Origin: Odiellus spinosus
Taxonomy: Eukaryota; Arthropoda; Arachnida; Opiliones; Phalangiidae
Direction: 5' to 3'
Assembly: GCA_963920705.1 (NCBI GenBank)
Contig: OY987238.1
Location: forward strand, 14,316,183-14,380,182
DNA: 64,000 bases
Shown here piece after piece: positions 23,345 through 35,373 of the stretch; position 1 is the first letter of the stretch, and the number at the start of each line of letters is the position of its first letter. Both the position numbers and the translations under genes were made by a program. Below the pieces are notes generated by a model. The model was not told where the DNA came from. It saw only the letters and a list, made by a program, of their open reading frames with translations, and made no database searches.

Positions 23345-24065
23345 AACCACAGAATATGAATTATGTCAATATATAATTTAAAATTATGTCAATATTTAAC
23401 TTAAAATTATGTCGATATATAACTTAAAATTATGTACATATATAATTTAAAATTATGTCAATATATAATTTAAAATTATGTCAATATATAATTTAAAATT
23501 ATGTCAATATATAATTTAAAATTATGTCAATATATAATTTAAAATTATGTCAATATATAATTTAAAATTATGTCTATATATAATTTAAAATTATGTCTAT
23601 ATATAATTTAAAATTATGTCTATATATAATTTAAAATTATGTCTATATATAATTTAAAATTATGTCTATATATAATTTAAAATTATGTCGATATATAATT
23701 TAAAATTATGTCAATATATAACTTAAAATTATGTCAATATATAATTTAAAATTATGTCGATATATAATTTAAAATTATGTCGATATATAATTTAAAATTA
23801 TGTTTATATATAATTTAAAATTATGTTTATATATAATTTAAAATTATGTTTATATATAATTTAAAATTATGTTTATATATAATTTAAAATTATGTCTATA
23901 TATAATTTAAAATTATGTCAATATATAATTTAAAATTATGTCTATATTTCATTTAAAATTATGTCTATATTTCATTTAAAATCATGTCTATATATCAAAT
24001 ATAATTATGTCTATATATCATAATTATATACCTATATCCAATTTAAAATTATGTACCCTATAGAA
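23345..24065. repeat. Minisatellite, 23-bp unit (TTATGTCAATATATAATTTA+AAA)
   Basis: About 30 copies. Base 7-8 of the unit changes in blocks (GTCAA, GTCTA, GTCGA, GTTTA), showing local homogenisation. Confidence 0.95.
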
Positions 24066-25624
24066 TTTAGAATTATACCTAATCCACGTTCCGTTTTAGC
24101 ATCCCTTCACAATCGGGCGTCATGATGTTTTAGCTTCGCACGTTTTCGAATAAGCGATTGGAGTCAATCCAACTCGATCATGATTTCCTAGTCCTCGTTC
24201 GAGATCACTTAACAAAGACTAATTTTATTTCTACACGTATTAACATTAGGTATTAATCCGCTTTAGTTTTGGCTACGTTAATAAACTGGCTTCGAAATGT
24301 AATAAGCACGGCGTCGTATGTTCGAGAACCCCTTCTAAATCGCCTAAGATTTTATAGATTCTGGCTTTCTGGTCATTTTGCGAGCAATTAACCTTTTCGG
24401 ATTTTTTTTTGGGGTTCATTAGCATTTTATACACTTCGATATTTGGATGTGGGTTTAAAGGAACACGGCCAACAGCTTCCAAAAAAAAACCGAAGATTTT
24501 GATCATTTTGAACCATTTTAAAAGATAGCCAGTATACTTTTGAAACACGTTTAAACACTGTATTAATACGATCCAATTGCTTAAATAGTATGGAATTTTA
24601 CAGACTATTTTAACTGGAAATGTACGGTTAAGCTAAAACAATCTTATACAGCCACGGCTGACAGGATGATTTAGAACTTTACCCTTAACTAGAGATTTTG
24701 AGTAGAAATATAGGAGATTATAGGAATTGACATTAAATTATAGGAGAAAATAGGAAGGAGGTGAAAATATAGGAAAAGTGAAATGGAATTATTTCTCCGG
24801 AGGTCTCCCTTTAAGCTCGTTGAACTTGTTAGTTCATCGTGGGGGAACTATAGGGGAACTAGGGATACGGGGGTTACCTTCGTGACTACCGTGCTAGCAA
24901 CTATTGAAGAGATACGTCACGCCTTAGACCAACGATCGATCCAAAACCATTTGCATAAAGAAACGCTTAACTAAAAATTCGTTGCATTTATAATAAATAT
25001 TCAACTACAACGAAATTGATAGAAAAAGAAATTAATTTTAGATACAATCGTAAAAGGGTGGTTTTAATTAATAAAATAAGCACGGTTTTCTATAGAATTT
25101 GTCATTTTCTAAGATTGGAACTAAGAATAGCCGCTTATCATTAACTTATGTTTAATTTTCCGATTCTATAATCTATTCAAGTGTGTGCGGGGAATTTTTG
25201 ATGGTTCCTATATGTTGCTTATTTATTAGGGTTCCCGAGTTTAAAGTGAGAATTTTGAGAATGCGTTTTGTATACGAAATAATGGCTTGATAATAGTTTA
25301 TGAAAGTTGGCGGTAATGGTCCCCTTAATATTATTATTTTGCAATTTTTAAAGACTTAACGACTCGAGTATTCGCGTGGCATTATGTAAATTAGGCTGTC
25401 ACCTAATTTATCGTTTTGGCCCTCTTCCAATATAAGACCTTACGTTGAAATCTTTAAGCTTCTTACGAATAAACTCGAGTAACTAAAAAATAATAATAAT
25501 TTATTACACTTACATTTTTAAGTTTGTTTAACATTCAAATCTGAACTATTGACACTTTGTCTATGGAAATTTTAAATAATACCGTATATAAAGTTTCATT
25601 TGAATTCCCTTAACAATCTCTAAC
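24066..25624. other. Intronic, with two short repeat relics
   Basis: 24583-24615 (AGTATGGAATTTTACAGACT) matches part of the 126-bp satellite unit of 49.4-51.2 kb. 24705-24780 is a short TATAGGAGA/TATAGGAAA-rich patch like the array at 58.1 kb. Frames at 24273-24548 (-) and 24783-24974 (+) have no recognised product. Confidence 0.4.
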
Positions 25625-26565
25625 AAAATTAGTTAAAAATTCCTTAATCTCTAAGAAAAATTCCTTAATCTCTAAGAAAAATTCCTTAATCTCTAAAAAA
25701 AAATCCTTAATCTCTAAAAAAAATTCCTTAATCTCTAAGAAAAATTCCTTAATCTCTAAGAAAAATTCCTTAATCTCTAAGAAAAATTCCTTAATCTCTA
25801 AGAAAAATTCCTTAATCTCTAAGAAAAATTCCTTAATCTCTAAGAAAAATTCCTTAATCTCTAAGAAAAATTCCTTAATCTCTAAGAAAAATTCCTTGAA
25901 TTACCTTAATGTCTAAGAAAGTTTCCTTTAAAATCCCTTAATCTCTAAGAAACATTCCTCGAAATCCCTTAATCTCTAAGAAAAACGATTTGAAATCCAT
26001 TAATCTCTAAGAATAAATCCTTGAAATCCATTAATCTCTAAAAATAAATCCTTGAAATCCCTTAATCTCTAAGAAAAAAATCCTTTGAAATCCCTTAATC
26101 TAAAAGAATAATTCCTTTGAAATTCCATCTCTAAGAAAAAATTCCTTCATTTCTAAGAATTTAAAAACCCTTCAAATCCCTTAATCTCTAAGAGTCCTTG
26201 AAATGCCTTAATCTCTAAGAAAAATCGCTCTAAATTCCTTAATCTCTAAGAAAAATCCCATGAAATTCCTTAATCTCTAAGAAAAATCCCATGAAATTCC
26301 TTAATCTCTAAGAAAAATCCCATGAAATTCCTTAATCTCTAAGAAAAATCCCATGAAATTCCTTAATCTCTAAGAAAAATCCCATGAAATTCCTTAATCT
26401 CTAAGAAAAATCCCATGAAATTCCTTAATCTCTAACAAAATTCCCATAAAATTCCTTAATCTCTAACAAAATTCCCATAAAATTCCTTAATCTCTAACAA
26501 AATCCCTTTACCTGGAACAAAAATCCTCTCTAAATTCGTTAATCCCTAAGAAAAATCCTTTTAAA
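25625..26565. repeat. Minisatellite, 21-bp unit growing to 31 bp (CCTTAATCTCTAAGAAAAAT)
   Basis: First part has 21-bp units; after about 25890 most units gain a 10-bp segment such as CCATGAAATT. Roughly 35 copies in all. Confidence 0.93.
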
Positions 26566-27164
26566 TCTCTCGTGTCCAAACCAAAAGGAGTTAAAAAACT
26601 TGCCAGTATATAGATTTTACGAGTGGGATATTATAGAGCGGCTGCTTTTATTTCTATGGGCATTTTAATTTCATATTTCAATACATCATGAAAGCGGACA
26701 ATATACGCGGAAAAATGAATCCCACGTACCGATATATATTAGTTAACTTTAACCCCGCGCGTAATTAATCAAGTTGGATATGAAAACGGTAATTACGTCT
26801 TAAAAACTTAAATAGGATATTGGCGATCCGTAAAAACGACGCGACGTGAAGAAATTCATTTTTGAGAGATAAGAAAACTCCACGCCTTATTATGGGATTT
26901 GAAATTATAGTTTCCCGCGTAATCTCAACGCATAAATCTCATACTCGCAGACAGACCAAAACAATTAAAATTCACGATATGATCGAACAAGAACCAAAAA
27001 AAAAAAAATCATTTTACCTTGAGGGGACACCCATTAAGCTACGATACAAAAAAAAGCCTAGGAGATTTAAAAATATAAAACATGTTGGGATTAGAAAGAT
27101 TTACGAATTTTAAAGATTGATGTTTTGAGATGTTGATTAGGGTATTTGCAATTTTAGTTGGGCC
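26566..27164. other. Spacer between minisatellites
   Basis: An 83-codon plus-strand frame (26862-27113) is Lys-rich and unrecognised. No other signal. Confidence 0.35.
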
Positions 27165-28293
27165 TATTTGAAAGATTTCTTAAGCGTTTAAAAGATTTCT
27201 TAAAGATTTGAAAGGTTTCTTAACCGTTTGAAAGGTTTCTTAACCGTTTGAAAGGTTTCTTAACCGTTTGAAAGGTTTCTTAACGATTTGAAAGATTTCT
27301 TAACGATTTGAAAGATTTCTTAACGATTTGAAAGATTTCTTAACGATTTGAAAGATTTCTTAACGATTTGAAAGATTTCTTAACGATTTGAAAGATTTCT
27401 TAACGATTTGAAAGGTTTCTTAACGATTTGAAAGGTTTCTTAACGATTTGAAAGATTTCTTAACGATTTGAAAGATTTCTAAAGAATTTGAAAGATTTCT
27501 AAAGAATTTGAAAGATTTATAAAGAATTTGAAAGATTTCTAAAGAATTTGAAAGATTTCTAAAGAATTTGAAAGATTTCTAAAGAATTTGAAATATTTCT
27601 AAAGAATTTGAAAGATTTCTAAAGAATTTGAAAGATTTCTTAAGAATTTGAAAGATTTCTTAAGAATTTGAAAGATTTCTTAAGAATTTGAAAGATTTCT
27701 TAAGAATTTGAAAGATTTCTTAAGAATTTGAAAGATTTCTTAAGAATTTGAAAGATTTCTGAAGAATTTGAAAGATTTCTGAAGAATTTGAAAGATTTCT
27801 TAAGAATTTGAAAGATTTCTTAAGAATTTGAAAGATTTCTTAAGAATTTGAAAGATTTCTTAACGATTTGAAAGATTTCTTAACGATTTGAAAGATTTCT
27901 TAACGATTCGAAAGATTTCTTAACGATTCGAAAGATTTCTTAACGATTCGAAAGATTTCTTAACGATTCGAAAGATTTCTTAACGATTCGAAAGATTTCT
28001 TAACGATTCGAAAGATTTCTTAACGATTCGAAAGATTTCTTAACGATTTGAAAGATTTCTTAACGATTTGAAAGATTTCTTAACGATTTGAAAGATTTCT
28101 TAACGATTTGAAAGATTTCTTAACGATTTGAAAGATTTCTTAACGATTTGAAAGATTTCTTAACGATTTGAAAGATTTCTTAACGATTTGAAAGATTTCT
28201 TAACGATTTGAAAGATTTCTTAACGATTTGAAAGATTTCTTAAGAATTTGAAAGATTTCTTAAGAATTTGAAAGATTTCTTAAGAATTTGAAA
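27165..28293. repeat. Minisatellite, strict 20-bp unit (GATTTGAAAGATTTCTTAAC)
   Basis: About 56 copies with almost no length change. Variants occur in runs: ACCGTTTG, ACGATTTG, AAAGAATTTG, TAAGAATTTG, ACGATTCG and ACGATTTG again. Confidence 0.97.
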
Positions 28294-28732
28294 GAAAAAT
28301 TAATAAAAAATATTAATTTATCCGCTACTTGTTTTAAAATCTAAAAATCTTTGATATCACAACATCCTAAGCTCTCACTTATATCTCTTCTTGCAGCCTA
28401 CAAAAATACTTTGAAAAATCACAAAACATTTATAATCGTAGTTTCGAAATTTGCCTTAATGTTGGACCCCTTCGTTTCAGTCTAGAAAAAAAATGAAGGT
28501 ACAAATTTCAACGTAGGTATATGGAGTCGAAATACCTACGCCTTAACTTTGTAACATCGTACCCATCTATTGAAAGTTTTAAAAGTTACACCGCAAGCGT
28601 GTTTTAATAATAATCAATTATAGGTGATGTTTCTCTTGACACATCCGTGGTTAAACATTTTAATGGAGATATAAAACCAAATAATAGCCTAGACGAGACT
28701 CGCTGTTATAAATATATTCGACTACATTAAAC
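28294..28732. other. Spacer, nothing recognised
   Basis: No coding frame or repeat boundary seen. Confidence 0.35.
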
Positions 28733-30093
28733 CTATTATCAGAAGTATATGACCTTATTCCATAAAAGTGAACGACAAATTATAGCAAACGTACTAGCTC
28801 ATCACTTAAAATTGTCAAAAAAGTCATCACCCCTGTCTAACTAGAGTTATTTGGACTCTTCCGCGATATTACTAAGGTCTTTCGAGGATGAAATTGAAAT
28901 AGGTTATTATCAGAAGTACATGACCTTATTCCATAAAAGTAAACAACAAATTATAGCAAACGTACTAGCTCATCACTTAAAAATAGTCAAAAAAGTCATC
29001 ACCCCTGTCTAACTAGAGTTATTTGGACTCTTCCGCGATATTACTAGGTCTTTCGAGGATGAAATTGGAATAGGTTATTATCAGAAGTACATGACTTCAT
29101 TCCATAAAAGTAAACGACAAATTATAGCAAACGTACTAGCTCATCACTTAAAAATAGTCAAAAAAGTCATCACCCCTGTCTAACTAGAGTTATTTGGACT
29201 CTTCCGCGATATTACTAGGTCTTTCGAGGATGAAATTGGAATAGGTTATTATCAGAAGTACATGACTTCATTCCATAAAAGTAAACGACAAATTATAGCA
29301 AACGTACTAGCTCATCACTTAAAAATAGTCAAAAAAGTCATCACCCCTGTCTAACTAGAGTTATTTGGACTCTTCCGCGATATTACTAGGTCTTTCGAGG
29401 ATGAAATTGGAATAGGTTATTATCAGAAGTACATGACCTTATTCCATAAAAGTAAACAAAATTTAGCAAACGTACTAACTCATCACTTAAAAATAGTCAA
29501 AAAAGTCATCACCCCTGTCTAACTAGAGTTATTTGGACTCTTCCACGATATTACCAGGTCTTTCGAGGATGAAATTGGAATAGGTTATTATCAGAAGTAC
29601 ATGACCTTATTCCATAAAAGTAAACAACAAATTATAGCAAACGTACTAACTATCGCTTAAAAATAGTCAAAAAAGTCATCACCCCTGTCTAACTAGAGTT
29701 ATTTGGACTCTTCCGCGATATTACTAGGTCTTTCGAGGATGAAATTGGAATAGGTTATTATCAGAAGTACATGACCTTATTCCATAAAAGTAAACAAAAT
29801 TTAGCAAACGTACTAACTCATCACTTAAAAATAGTGAAAAAAGTCATCACCCCTGTCTAACTAGAGTTATTTGGACTCTTCCACGATATTACTAGGTCTT
29901 TCGAGGATGAAATTGGAATAGGTTATTATCAGAAGTACATGACCTTATTCCATAAAAGTAAACAAAATTTAGCAAACGTACTAACTCATCACTTAAAAAT
30001 AGTGAAAAAAGTCATCACCCCTGTCTAACTAGAGTTATTTGGACTCTTCCACGATATTACTAGGTCTTTCGAGGATGAAATTGGAATAGGTTA
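28733..30093 (+). repeat. Satellite array, 171-bp unit, 8 copies
   Basis: The anchor CAGAAGTA recurs at 28740, 28911, 29082, 29253, 29424, 29592, 29762 and 29930, i.e. spacings of 171 (four times), then 168, 170 and 168. The first copy is the most diverged; later copies share small deletions (AAACAAAATTTAGC). Single diverged relatives lie at 19.1 and 22.4 kb. Confidence 0.96.
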
Positions 30094-30547
30094 TAAGGCA
30101 AGAATGCGTTTATTTCATATGAACCCAATTCCCTTCGCTTTTACTATCTCCCTATTAGTCTTTTGTTCGGCTCTGGATGTAATGGTTAAAGTAATCTATC
30201 ATGAAATATAATTTTGTTAGTTTTATAATCACATACTGGGCTTATGACGTAAGGTCCTACGTCTCGAATATACGAGCTTAGGATGAGGGAAAGTTTAATA
30301 ATATTCTGAACAGGTTTGATAAAAATTTCAAAACTAATTTTATACAACGCGAGTAAGAGCGCCTTTCCGGGGATAAAAATATTCTTCAAACAAGGATTTT
30401 TGCATTAAAGAGGAGATCTGGATATTTTAAAGCCTTCATCAAAATTTCGGTTCGCTAGTTGAATGATCTGATCAAACACGGCAGGACTAGAGTTACGAGT
30501 CGGTAATTAACCCTCGTAAATTACCAGGGTAATCGTAATTTATATTA
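30094..30547. other. Spacer, nothing recognised
   Basis: Unrecognised 67-codon minus frame at 30186-30389; no support as a gene. Confidence 0.35.
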
Positions 30548-30948
30548 CAAAGTTTTTTCAGATTCAAATTCCCTGACTTTTCCAGGTTTTTCCCTGACCT
30601 TTTCCAACGATTTTCCCTGACCTTTTCCAACGATTTTCCCTGATCTTTTCCAACGATTTTCCCTGATCTTTTCCAACGATTTTCCCTGATCTTTTCCAAC
30701 GATTTTCCCTGACCCTTTTAGCTAATACTACCCAATTTTTAAGCTTTTATTTTTTATATAATCGCGTTGGCCAAACTGCAGGCGTATCTTTGTTCTAATC
30801 TACACAACTGACACGGTCAGCTGAGAATCTTTTCCGCGGATAATGATCGCAATTCCCTGGCTTCTCGAAAGATCTTTAAATTCCCTGACTTTTTAAAATA
30901 TCTTAATATTCTCTGACTTTTCCCTGTTTTTCCTGACCTGTGGCGACT
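30548..30948. mobile_element. Family J element, copy J1, with internal minisatellite expansion
   Basis: Shares its order of blocks with J2 (48604-48875): TTTTTTCAGATTCAAATTCC, CCCTGACTTTTCCAGGTT, then ATAATCGCGTTGGCCAAACT, GCAGGCGTATCTTTGTTC, TCAGCTGAGAATCTTTTCCG and TAAATTCCCTGACTTT. Ends near CTGTGGCGACTG, complementary to the CAGGGTTGCCACAG head of J2. The internal unit is repeated in J1 and nearly single in J2. Confidence 0.7.
30590..30715. repeat. 23-bp minisatellite inside J1 (TTTTCCAACGATTTTCCCTG+ACC)
   Basis: About five to six units; changes between CCCTGACC and CCCTGATC are in blocks. J2 has one to two units at the same place. Confidence 0.88.
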
Positions 30949-30998
30949 GATATTCCCAATATAAGACGGATCGTAATTATACGATTAGTTGAATTTAT

Positions 30999-31337
30999 CA
31001 GAAGCCGATGAAACCCTCCTTTGAAGTCTATTACTCCCGGGTCTTGTCTACCCCTCTCTGTATGGGTTAGTTTCAAAAAGCGCGATTCGTACGCCTCCTA
31101 ACGGTAGATATTTTCGGAGCGGGAGTTCGTCGAGCGAATATCTCTAGCAGCCTCGGAGTTAGTCAAAAAAAAACGTCGTCGTTTGTGGAGAGAGAGAATT
31201 TCCAATTTTCCGTAGACAGGGGGGATGAAGTAGGACTCCTCCGATCTCGTAAAATTGGGAATTTTACCCATACAGAGAGGCGCGCTATATGGAACATTAG
31301 AGTAGTAGACTTCAAAGGAGGGTTTCATCGGCTTATG
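30999..31337 (-). mobile_element. MITE family A, copy A4 (339 bp, inverted)
   Basis: Exact 7-bp duplication AATTTAT at 30992-30998 and 31338-31344. Orientation opposite to A1-A3. Inserted directly before the H2 block. Confidence 0.92.
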
Positions 31338-31349
31338 AATTTATGGATT

Positions 31350-31385
31350 AAGTACTTTTACGAGAAAAACCGCGCGAAAGCGACC
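31350..31385 (+). repeat. Family H conserved block, copy H2
   Basis: AAGTACTTTTACGAGAAAAA followed by CCGCGCGAAAGCGACC. Confidence 0.6.
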
Positions 31386-31915
31386 AGAACGCGCGCGAGA
31401 ACCAACTGTAAACTCTATACAACAGCAAAATCAGACGACCATAGTGATGACGTAGTATCGCGCGCAATTTTAATTTTAGGAGTTGGAATCTTTACCCTTT
31501 GACAGTTTTCAGTACTGATGACCACGGGGGTATAAAAATTCCAAGTTTTAAGCCATCTTGTTTCGTCTAAGCTCTTAAATTTATTTTTTCTTGGTAAAGT
31601 AAGAAAGGGTGGTCACGGGAGAGGGGTCGAGGGTGGTTTGCGGGAGAAGACGTCGGATCATCGACTGATGATCGACCATCAGTAGGAGGGGAGCGGGGAT
31701 AAAAAGGAAAAGTTGGCGTCGACCGCAAAGTATAGAAAGTTTTTAATTAAAAATCTAGTTTTTTAAAGGCGATTTCTTTCTCTCGGTCGCGGTCTGGACC
31801 GGCCACGCTGGTTTGCTCGCCGATTACATTATACGCCGGATCAATTTTAGACTCTTTTCCTAAATTGAGGAGGCATCCCGTCAATGAAGACGCTCTTCAC
31901 TATATATAACCCCCT
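31386..31915. other. Intronic, GC-richer patch
   Basis: 31590-31740 is G-rich, with ATCATCGACTGATGATCGA as a local palindrome. No gene identified. Confidence 0.35.
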
Positions 31916-32259
31916 TTAAAGGAAGAATGAAACCTAATTCGTATATCCATATTGTTTAAATAGGCCTAATCCACTAGAAATAAATTTAAAAATAGGCTTA
32001 GCTGGATTCCTGGAGATCAGCTGATTTCCTCGCGTGTAAGACCTAACGACCAATCGAAATCGATTGTAAGTCTCGTGGAGATCTCGCGTGAACGACACGC
32101 CTTGGTTAGTGGTCGCTAGACCTTACACGGAGCCAATTCACGTGATCTCCACGAATCTCGCTAAGCCTATTTTGATGGTAAGTTTTTTATTTCTAGCTTA
32201 ATATTTGTTTCGTAAACTTTTTATCGGTGGATTAAGGTTAGGTAGCATTCTCCCTTCAA
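31916..32259. mobile_element. TTAA-type MITE, family E (E4), 336 bp
   Basis: TTAA 31916-31919, then AGGAAGAATGAAACCTAA; right end TTAGGTAGCATTCTCCCT, then TCAA. The central GAGATCTCGCGTGAACGA region is flanked by inverted arms with GGTCGCTAGACCTTACACG. Confidence 0.75.
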
Positions 32260-33755
32260 TACAATATCATTTCAAAAGTATTCGATAAATTGAGATGACG
32301 TAATGGGAATAGTGGGGGTGGATTGGCACATGATTTTAAACGACGCGGAGGAGAAAATAGCGCGTGCCAACTATCTTTCAACACGAGTATATTAAAAAAA
32401 GGAGGATTGAACGAGGAAAGGGGGCCTGTACTTGGGTCCTTCGCCGGAATGCTAAGCCCTACTCTTTCAAAAATTGAAGACGTCAATTAAATGGCGTCTT
32501 GCCATATTCGACGCGGGATCCGCCGCTACTGAAAGATTTGTAGGATGCCCGTTTTGCTCCTTGCCACGCAACTAGTTTGTTTATTTATCCAATATGCTTT
32601 TAACACTTCTCGAGGCGAGCCAGTCATTCACGCGTCAATACGTTTGAAGTGGGCTTGAAATTATAAAACAATTTCTAAAACACGATCTCGTAATTGGAAA
32701 TTCAATTGGTACCGCGTAAATTACCAAGGTAATTTAAGCGGTAATTATCATGGTAATGGTAACTTAATGTCCTCCGGTAAAATGTGAACAAATTGATAAA
32801 AGAGGTCAAAGTTTAAGGTTTCAAATTGTCTTACGATTCTATTTTTCAATTTTTATTCGTGTTCGAGGTCCTTTAAGGTGACTTAATGATATTTTTCATG
32901 TCCAAATTACTTTGCCCTATCAATTTAAACTCAAATGGTCAAGTGTATCACGAAAAACGTTGCTTTTGTTTAGTCTGAAATAAGAATTTTGTAGTACTGT
33001 AATTAAACAAAGAAATTCAAATTATTTTGCTAATTTCTGGTACTTAATTAATTTGGCTTGAATAATTAAACCTTATACGAACTATGATGTTAAAATTAGT
33101 ATATTTTTTTCACTTCGCCCGACTAAATCACTATCTCATTGCTGTAACACGCGCGAAAAAGTTTAATATTTTTTTGAGAGTCTTACGACGGGAGTGTTTT
33201 TGGATATAAGGGTTCTTATACGACAAATTTACGATCGTCGTCGGCAGATTAGCTCGAAAACTAAATCGAAATCGGTTTCCTCCGTTTCAAAATAGATTTC
33301 GTTTACAGTCGGAGACTCGCGATGGGTCGCGTTCGCCGTAAACACGGATCGAACAATTAAAAGCCTGTTGAAACTATTACCAGCCGAGTGTGAACACCGT
33401 GTTTTTGCTTCTTAGTAGCCGCGCCGCGCCCGCTTAGAACTTAAACCCCATCCACATATAAAGAAGAAGAAGAAAAACGAAACACTAAAAAAACAGAAGA
33501 AAATAAAAAATAACTAGGACGGGATTCCTGCCAAAAATACTCGCGCTCTCAAAATGGCCAAAAACTTAAGATAGTGCCAATTTGAAAAGGGATACTGGAT
33601 GGGTGAAATAATATTTCAAAAATATTATAATTTAAAGAAAGATTTCATCGTGAAATAACAAAATTAGAACAGCCAAATAAATAGGGTAAAAAGAAATGCA
33701 AGCTTCCATGGCTTAGGTTCATTTGCTCGACTTTCAATTGATCGACAAGGAGTCC
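32260..33755. other. Intronic, nothing bounded
   Basis: Holds a minus-strand 76-codon frame (32256-32486) partly inside E4's edge and unrecognised. GGTAATT-rich words near 32710-32760. No gene. Confidence 0.35.
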
Positions 33756-34065
33756 GTTTGATCGACTACCGTTTGATCGACTCCCATTTGATCGACTCCC
33801 ATTTGATCGACTCCCATTTGATCGACTCCCATTTGATCGACTCCCATTTGATCGACTCCCATTTGATCGACTCCCATTTGATCGACTCCCATTTGATCGA
33901 CTCCCATTTGATCGACTCCCATTTGATCGACTCCCATTTGATCGACTCCCATTTGATCGACTCCCATTTGATCGACTCCCATTTGATCGACTCCCATTTG
34001 ATCGACTCCCATTTGATCGACTCCCATTTGATCGACTCCCATTTGATCGACAAGCCATTCCAATT
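33756..34065. repeat. Minisatellite, 15-bp unit (GATCGACTCCCATTT), 18 near-identical copies
   Basis: Eighteen copies in exact 15-bp phase, with diverged edges. Because 15 is a multiple of three, frames stay open on both strands (repeats IDSHL, VDQMG, SRSNG, IKWES); these are artefacts. Confidence 0.97.
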
Positions 34066-34294
34066 GATCGACAGCCCAGTTTTTTAGCGAGTAACGAGTA
34101 TAGGTCAAAGTTTTTTTGCAAGAAACTATTAAAGGTTAAATTATGGTATATAAATAAGAACTAATTCAAATAGGTTAGGTTAGGTTGGTTAATCTATTTA
34201 TAATCGTTATTACGAAGTTGACCAATTGGGAAACGATCAAATGCACCCTTTGTTGTCAATAATTTGGGATTAGGCATCAATCATTTGATCCCTT

Positions 34295-34465
34295 TGTCGA
34301 TCGTTTGGAAGTCGATCAAGTGGACCCTTTGTCGATCATTTGGGAGTCGATCAAGTGGACCTTTTGTCGATCATTTGGGAGTCGATCAATTGTGAGTCGA
34401 TCATTTGGGTGTCGATCAAGTGGACCTCTTGTCGATCATTTGGGAGTCGATCAAGTGGACCCAAA
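34295..34465. repeat. Irregular repeat of GTCGATCA words, inverted relative to the 15-bp array
   Basis: GGAGTCGATCAAGTGGACC and GTCGATCATTTGGGA alternate. The GGAGTCGATCAA word is the complement of TTGATCGACTCC in the preceding array. Confidence 0.85.
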
Positions 34466-34561
34466 TCCCTTCCATATAGTCTCTTGGAATTTTATTCCCA
34501 CGAATCTTATTGGCTGAAATGAGGGTATGGGTCGCTAGTAATTATATTGGTAGTTTAGGAT

Positions 34562-34684
34562 CTCCCTGAATCCAGCTAAGCCTATTTAGAAGGTATGTTT
34601 TTAATTTATTTATAATTTAATAATTATTTGTATTTTTTAAACGATCGATAAAAAATTAATTGTTAGGTTTCATTCTCCCTTTAA
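34562..34684. mobile_element. Right half of a family E element (E7)
   Basis: Starts within the AATCCAGCTAAGCCTATTT arm and ends TTTCATTCTCCCT at 34680, then TTAA. The left half is missing. Confidence 0.6.
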
Positions 34685-35022
34685 AAATAAATGTCCTTAT
34701 TTGTAAGCGAATAGATAGAGGTGTTCTATTTTCCAACAAAAAAAGGGGTTAAATGGAAGTACATGGTCGATTCTACAGTGTATGCAATCGATAACTTAAC
34801 AATTCAACAAATTTCCCCATAACTGCTAGCGTAGAACAGGTCGAGATTTCATCGCGAAAAAAGCTAGACTAACCTTACATTACGTTGAAATAAAAATATC
34901 ATAAAAACTACCTTCAAACTCGCTATCAAACTAAACTGATACGATGCGTTTAAGTAATAGACTTTTGTTCATATTGAATTGTCAACACGTAAACAAACTA
35001 TATCCCTTATCTGAATGTTTTA
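34685..35022. other. Intronic, nothing recognised
   Basis: No gene or repeat boundary. Confidence 0.35.
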
Positions 35023-35029
35023 GTTCGCT

Positions 35030-35366
35030 CAGAAGCCGATGAAACCCTCCTTTGAAGTCTATTACTCCCTGGTCTCGTCTACCCCTCTCTATATGGGTTA
35101 GTTTCAAAAAGCGCGATTCGTACGCCTCCTAACGGTAGATATTATCGGAGCGGGAGTTCGTCGAGCGAATATCTCTAGCAGCCTCGGAGTTCGTCCAAAA
35201 AACGTCGTCGTTTGTGGAGAGAGAGAATTTCCAATTTTGCGTAGACAGGGGGGATGAAGTAGGACCCCTTCTAACTCGTAAAATTGGGAATTTTACTCAT
35301 ACAGAGAGGAGCGCTATATCGAACATTAGAGTAGTAGACTTCAAAGGAGGGTTTCATCGGCTTCTG
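35030..35366 (-). mobile_element. MITE family A, copy A5 (337 bp, inverted)
   Basis: Exact 7-bp duplication GTTCGCT at 35023-35029 and 35367-35373. Confidence 0.92.
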
Positions 35367-35373
35367 GTTCGCT

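Noticed and set aside
27165..28293. Regular array that could suggest a CRISPR
   Set aside because: Units are directly adjacent with no unique spacers, in a eukaryotic context without cas genes. The same holds for the other arrays.
33645..34121. Long open frames on both strands over the 15-bp array (repeats of SRSNG, VDQMG, IDSHL, IKWES)
   Set aside because: The period is a multiple of three and the unit lacks stops, so all frames stay open by arithmetic; no promoter, no unique sequence.
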